From NCBI GenBank assembly GCA_037953625.1, contig CM075651.1, positions 103,913,001 through 103,977,000 on the forward strand: a stretch of 64,000 nt of DNA, in the 5' to 3' direction. The position numbers and the translations under genes were made by a program. The DNA is from Crotalaria pallida. Its lineage: Eukaryota > Streptophyta > Magnoliopsida > Fabales > Fabaceae. The notes beneath the pieces were generated by a model. That model saw nothing but the letters and a program-made list of their open reading frames with translations, searched no databases and was not told the DNA's origin. Below, one piece after another: positions 60,217 through 64,000 of the stretch (positions within the stretch are counted from its first letter, which is position 1; each line of letters starts with the position of its first letter).

Positions 60217-60366
60217 GTGTAGAATGGTTAAGAAAGTATTCTAAAGGCTTAGAATGTTCTAGGAATGTGTATTTGTACTTATAATAACCATTAGAATGAT
60301 CCTAAACATTGCATGGTACCCCAAGGGACGTAGAGGGTCTAGCATGAGTCCTTGGAGTTCTAACAA
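60217..60366. repeat. Chimeric A/B monomer, 150 bp
   Basis: The first two thirds are class A (AAG, TTCTAG, TTTGTAC, GGTACC), but the end is GTCTAGC and GGAGTTCT, as in the B monomers at 59161 and 61122. In the related runs 59010-59461 and 60971-61422 the order is A, B, D. Here it is chimera, D. Fusion of A and B in register between GGTACC and GTCTAGC removes one monomer and explains it. Confidence 0.85.
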
Positions 60367-61573
60367 GTGTAGAATGGTTAAGAGAGTATTCTAAAGGCTT
60401 ATAATGGTCTAGGAATGTGTATTAGGACTTATAATAACCATTAGAATGATCCTAAACATTGCATGGTACCCCAAGGGACGTAGAGGGTGTAGCATGAGTC
60501 CTTGGAGGTTCTAACAAGTGTAGAATGGTTAAGAGAGTATTCTAAAGGCTTAGAATGGTCTAGGAATGTGTATTAGGACTTATAAGAACCATTAGAATGA
60601 TCCTAAACAATGCTTGAGTCCCCAAAGGACGTAGAGGGTCTAGCATGAGTCCTTGGAGTTTCTAACAAGTGTAGAATGGTTAAGAAAGTATTCTAAAGGC
60701 TTAGAATGTTCTAGGAATGTGTATTTGTACTTATAATAACCATTAGAATGATCCTAAACATTGCATGGTACCCCAAGGGACGTAGAGGGTGTAGCATGAG
60801 TCCTTGGAGGTTCTAACAAGTGTAGAATGGTTAAGAGAGTATTCTAAAGGCTTAGAATGGTCTAGGAATGTGTATTAGGACTTATAAGAACCATTAGAAT
60901 GATCCTAAACAATGCTTGAGTCCCCAAGGGACGTAGAGGGTCTAGCATGAGTCCTTGGAGTTTCTAACAAGTGTAGAATGGTTAAGAAAGTATTCTAAAG
61001 GCTTAGAATGTTCTAGGAATGTGTATTTGTACTTATAATAACCATTAGAATGATCCTAAACATTGCATGGTACCCCAAGGGACGTAGAGGGTGTAGCATG
61101 AGTCCTTGGAGATTCTAACAAGTGTAGAATGGTTAAGAGAGTATTCTAAAGGCTTAGAATGGTCTAGGAATGTGTATTAGGACTTATAAGAACCATTAGA
61201 AAGATCCTAAACAATGCTTGAGTCCCCAAGGGACGTAGAGGGTCTAGCATGAGTCCTTGGAGTTCTAACAAGTGTAGAATGGTTAAGAGAGTATTCTAAA
61301 GGCTTATAATGGTCTAGGAATGTGTATTAGGACTTATAATAACCATTAGAATGATCCTAAACATTGCATGGTACCCCAAGGGACGTAGAGGGTGTAGCAT
61401 GAGTCCTTGGAGGTTCTAACAAGTGTAGAATGGTTAAGAGAGTATTCTAAAGGCTTAGAATGGTCTAGGAATGTGTATTAGGACTTATAAGAACCATTAG
61501 AATGATCCTAAACATTGCATGGTACCCCAAGGGACGTAGAGGGTGTAGCATGAGTCCTTGAAGATTCTAACAA

Positions 61574-62177
61574 GTGTAGAAAGGTTAAGAGAGTATTCTA
61601 AAGGCTTAGAATGGTCTAGGAATGTGTATTAGGACTTATAAGAACCATTAGAATGATCCTAAACAATGCTTGAGTCCCCAAGGGATGTAGACGGTCTAGC
61701 ATGAGTCCTTGGAGGTTCTAACAAGTGTAGAATGGTTAAGAGAGTATTCTAAAGGCTTAGAATGGTCTAGGAATGTGTATTAGGACTTATAAGAACCATT
61801 AGAATGATCCTAAACAATGCTTGAGTCCCCAAGGGGCGTAGAGGGTCTAGCATGAGTCCTTGGAGGTTCTAACAAGTGTAGAATGGTTAAGAGTATATTC
61901 TAAAGGCTTAGAATGATCTAGGAATGTGTATTAGGACCTATAAGAACAATTAGAAAGATCCTAAACAATGCTTGAGTCCCCAAGGGATGTAGAGGGTGTA
62001 GCATGAGTCCTTGGAGGTTCTAACAAGTGTAGAATGGTTAAGAAAGTATTCTAAAGGCTTAGAATGTTCTAGGAATGTGTATTTGTACTTATAATAACCA
62101 TTAGAATGATCCTAAACATTGCATGGTACCCCAAGGGACGTAGAGGGTGTAGCATGAGTCCTTGAAGATTCTAACAA
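61574..62177. repeat. 4-monomer repeat inside the 28-monomer unit (604 bp)
   Basis: GACGGTCTAGC B (starting GTGTAGAAAGG), B with AAGGGGCG, GAGTATATTCT C, and A ending CCTTGAAGATTC. The same four stand at 62178 and 57954. The final A restarts the 28-monomer unit, so this block is both the end of copy 1 and homologous to its start. Confidence 0.87.
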
Positions 62178-63987
62178 GTGTAGAATGGTTAAGAGAGTAT
62201 TCTAAAGGCTTAGAATGGTCTAGGAATGTGTATTAGGACTTATAAGAACCATTAGAATGATCCTAAACAATGCTTGAGTCCCCAAGGGATGTAGACGGTC
62301 TAGCATGAGTCCTTGGAGGTTCTAACAAGTGTAGAATGGTTAAGAGAGTATTCTAAAGGCTTAGAATGGTCTAGGAATGTGTATTAGGACTTATAAGAAC
62401 CATTAGAATGATCCTAAACAATGCTTGAGTCCCCAAGGGACGTAGAGGGTCTAGCATGAGTCCTTGGAGGTTCTAACAAGTGTAGAATGGTTAAGAGTAT
62501 ATTCTAAAGGCTTAGAATGATCTAGGAATGTGTATTAGGACCTATAAGAACAATTAGAAAGATCCTAAACAATGCTTGAGTCCCCAAGGGATGTAGAGGG
62601 TGTAGCATGAGTCCTTGGAGGTTCTAACAAGTGTAGAATGGTTAAGAAAGTATTCTAAAGGCTTAGAATGTTCTAGGAATGTGTATTTGTACTTATAATA
62701 ACCATTAGAATGATCCTAAACATTGCATGGTACCCCAAGGGACGTAGAGGGTGTAGCATGAGTCCTTGGAGATTCTAACAAGTTTAGAATGGTTAAGAGA
62801 GTATTCTAAAGGCTTAGAATGGTCTAGGAATGTGTATTAGGACTTATAATAACCATTAGAATGATCCTAAACATTGCATGGTACCCCAAGGGACGTAGAG
62901 GGTGTAGCATGAGTCCTTGGAGCTTCTAACAAGTGTAGAATGGTAAAGAGAGTATTCTAAGGGCTTAGAATGGTCTACGAATGTGTATTAGGACTTATAA
63001 GAACCATTAGAATGATCCTAAACAATGCTTGAGTCCCCAAGGGACGTAGAGGGTCTAGCATGAGTCCTTGGAGTTTCTAACAAGTGTAGAATGGTTAAGA
63101 GAGTATTCTAAGGCTTAGAATGGTCTAGGAATGTGTATTAGGACTTATAAGAACCATTAGAATGATCCTAAACAATGCTTGAGTCCCCAAGGGACGTAGA
63201 GGGTCTAGCATGAGTCCTTGGAGTTTCTAACAAGTGTAGAATGGTTAAGAAAGTATTCTAAAGGCTTAGAATGTTCTAGGAATGTGTATTTGTACTTATA
63301 ATAACCATTAGAATGATCCTAAACATTGCATGGTACCCCAAGGGACGTAGAGGGTGTAGCATGAGTCCTTGCAGATTCTAACAAGTGTAGAATGGTTAAG
63401 AGAGTATTCTAAAGGCTTAGAATGGTCTAGGAATGTGTATTAGGACTTATAAGAACCATTAGAAAGATCCTAAACAATGCTTGAGTCCCCAAGGGACGTA
63501 GAGGGTCTAGCATGAGTCCTTGGAGTTCTAACAAGTGTAGAATGGTTAAGAGAGTATTCTAAAGGCTTATAATGGTCTAGGAATGTGTATTAGGACTTAT
63601 AATAACCATTAGAATGATCCTAAACATTGCATGGTACCCCAAGGGACGTAGAGGGTGTAGCATGAGTCCTTGGAGGTTCTAACAAGTGTAGAATGGTTAA
63701 GAGAGTATTCTAAAGGCTTAGAATGGTCTAGGAATGTGTATTAGGACTTATAAGAACCATTAGAATGATCCTAAACAATGCTTGAGTCCCCAAGGGATGT
63801 AGAGCGTCTAGCATGAGTCCTTGGAGGTTCTAACAAGTGTAGAATGGTTAAGAGAGTATTCTAAAGGCTTAGAATGGTCTAGGAATGTGTATTAGGACTT
63901 ATAAGAAACATTAGAATGATCCTAAACAATGCTTGAGTCCCCAAGGGACGTAGAGGGTCAAGCATGAGTCCTTGGAGGTTCTAACAA
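62178..63987. repeat. 28-monomer HOR, copy 2, cut by the window end
   Basis: Twelve monomers match 57954-59763, including both 150-bp monomers (63084 with TTCTAAGGC and 63385 with GGAGTTCT), CTACGAATG, CCTTGCAGATTCT and GAGCGTCTAGC. A visible difference is GTGTAG at 63535 where copy 1 has GTTTAG at 59311. The match is close enough to suggest recent duplication. Confidence 0.92.
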
Positions 63988-64000
63988 GTGTAGAATGGTT
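63988..64000. repeat. First 13 bases of the next monomer
   Basis: GTGTAGAATGGTT, in phase with the array, shows that it continues beyond the window. Confidence 0.95.

Larger units (their letters stand above)
57954..62177. repeat. 28-monomer HOR, copy 1 (4224 bp)
   Basis: Markers recur at +4224 bp (28 monomers minus four 1-bp losses): GACGGTCTAGC B, GAGTATATTCT C with GGGATGTAG, D with GGAGCTTCT, GGTAAAGAGAG with CTAAGGGC and CTACGAATG (58709), TTCTAAGGC (58860, 150 bp), CCTTGCAGATTCT (59010), GGAGTTCT (59161, 150 bp) and GAGCGTCTAGC (59462). Confidence 0.92.
1..64000. repeat. Satellite DNA array, 151-bp monomer, 424 full copies
   Basis: The motif GTGTAGAATGG (or a close variant) recurs every 151 bp in the same orientation, at 1, 152, 303, 454, 605 and so on to 63988. 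All deviations found are small: +19 bp at 6040, -30 at 26896, -10 at 37888, -5 at 50411, two +1 and thirteen -1 monomers. Their net of -37 reconciles 424 monomers with the last start at 63988. The B-type consensus has 61 G+C of 151. No inversion, transposon, gene or unique spacer interrupts the array, and it continues past both window ends. Monomers differ at linked diagnostic sites, defining classes A-G arranged in higher-order repeats. This is eukaryotic satellite DNA. A centromeric or pericentromeric location is inferred from monomer size, HOR structure and extent, and is not shown by sequence alone. Confidence 0.98.

Noticed and set aside
1..64000. CRISPR array
   Set aside because: The units are 151 bp with no unique spacers between short repeats, and the whole unit is repeated; this is satellite DNA.
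1..64000. CENP-B box (TTCG....A..CGGG pattern)
   Set aside because: TTCG occurs only in rare monomers (GTCTTTCGAGG near 2400 and 4665) and no CGGG follows at the right distance. No monomer carries the pattern.
1..64000. Retrotransposon, tRNA, rRNA or unique gene hidden in the array
   Set aside because: Monomer phase is continuous and every length change is accounted for by small indels, leaving no room for an insert larger than 19 bp.

Overview
The whole 64 kb window is one uninterrupted array of satellite DNA. A monomer of 151 bp is repeated head to tail in a single orientation from the first base to the last. In the register used here (each monomer starts at GTGTAGAATGG), position 1 starts a monomer and the last full monomer ends at 63987. 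That gives 424 full monomers plus 13 bp of the next. The indels found by eye (+19, -30, -10, -5, thirteen of -1, two of +1, net -37) account exactly for the difference between 424 x 151 and 63987. There are no protein-coding genes, RNA genes, transposons or unique spacers, and both array edges lie outside the window. Block edges below are placed at monomer boundaries, so each can be off by up to about one monomer.

A megabase-style satellite with roughly nucleosome-sized monomers, about 40% G+C in the consensus, and higher-order repeats (HORs) points to a eukaryotic nuclear chromosome. A centromeric or pericentromeric/heterochromatic block is most likely. I do not recognise the monomer and cannot name the species; plant or animal are both possible.

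Most monomers fall into a few classes set by linked diagnostic bases. Type A has AAG at 17-19, TTCTAG at 41-46, TTTGTAC near 56, a GGTACC module near 99 and usually GATTCT at the end. Type B has GAG, GGTCTAG, TTAGGACTTATAAGAACC, a CTTGAGTCC module, GTCTAGC and GGTTCT. Type C is like B but has GGACCTATAAGAACAATT and AGAAAG. Type D has a B-like 5' half, CTTATAATAACC and an A-like GGTACC module. A divergent trio, E, F and G, appears only at about 39.4-48.3 kb.

Layout: 0.6-5.1 kb is a tandem duplication of a 15-monomer unit. 5.1-7.0 kb is a 6-monomer duplication including a 170-bp monomer. 7.0-12.4 kb is two copies of an 18-monomer unit. 12-13.2 kb is a 4-monomer duplication. 13.2-16.6 kb is A-B-C triplets inside a 12-monomer repeat. 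16.6-23.4 kb has nested 24-, 9-, 8- and 6-monomer repeats. 23.4-27.0 kb is a 12-monomer duplication ending in a 121-bp monomer. 27.2-34.1 kb has five copies of a 4-monomer cassette in 6-, 10-, 16- and 20-monomer spacings. 36.4-37.7 kb is a distant copy of 30.8-32.2 kb. 39.4-48.3 kb is the divergent E-F-G zone. 48.9-57.8 kb is a 26-monomer repeat with nested 5- and 4-monomer duplications. 58.0-64.0 kb is a 28-monomer unit and the start of its second copy.

The pattern is that expected of repeated unequal exchange in monomer register. HOR units of many different sizes are nested in one another. Chimeric monomers sit at several HOR junctions, and a 30-bp deletion between an 8-bp direct repeat inside the monomer occurs twice. 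Each monomer also carries several short dyads, one a perfect 7-bp inverted repeat with a 4-nt spacer, and usually a single CpG. These are the best candidates for functional sequence, but function is inference.
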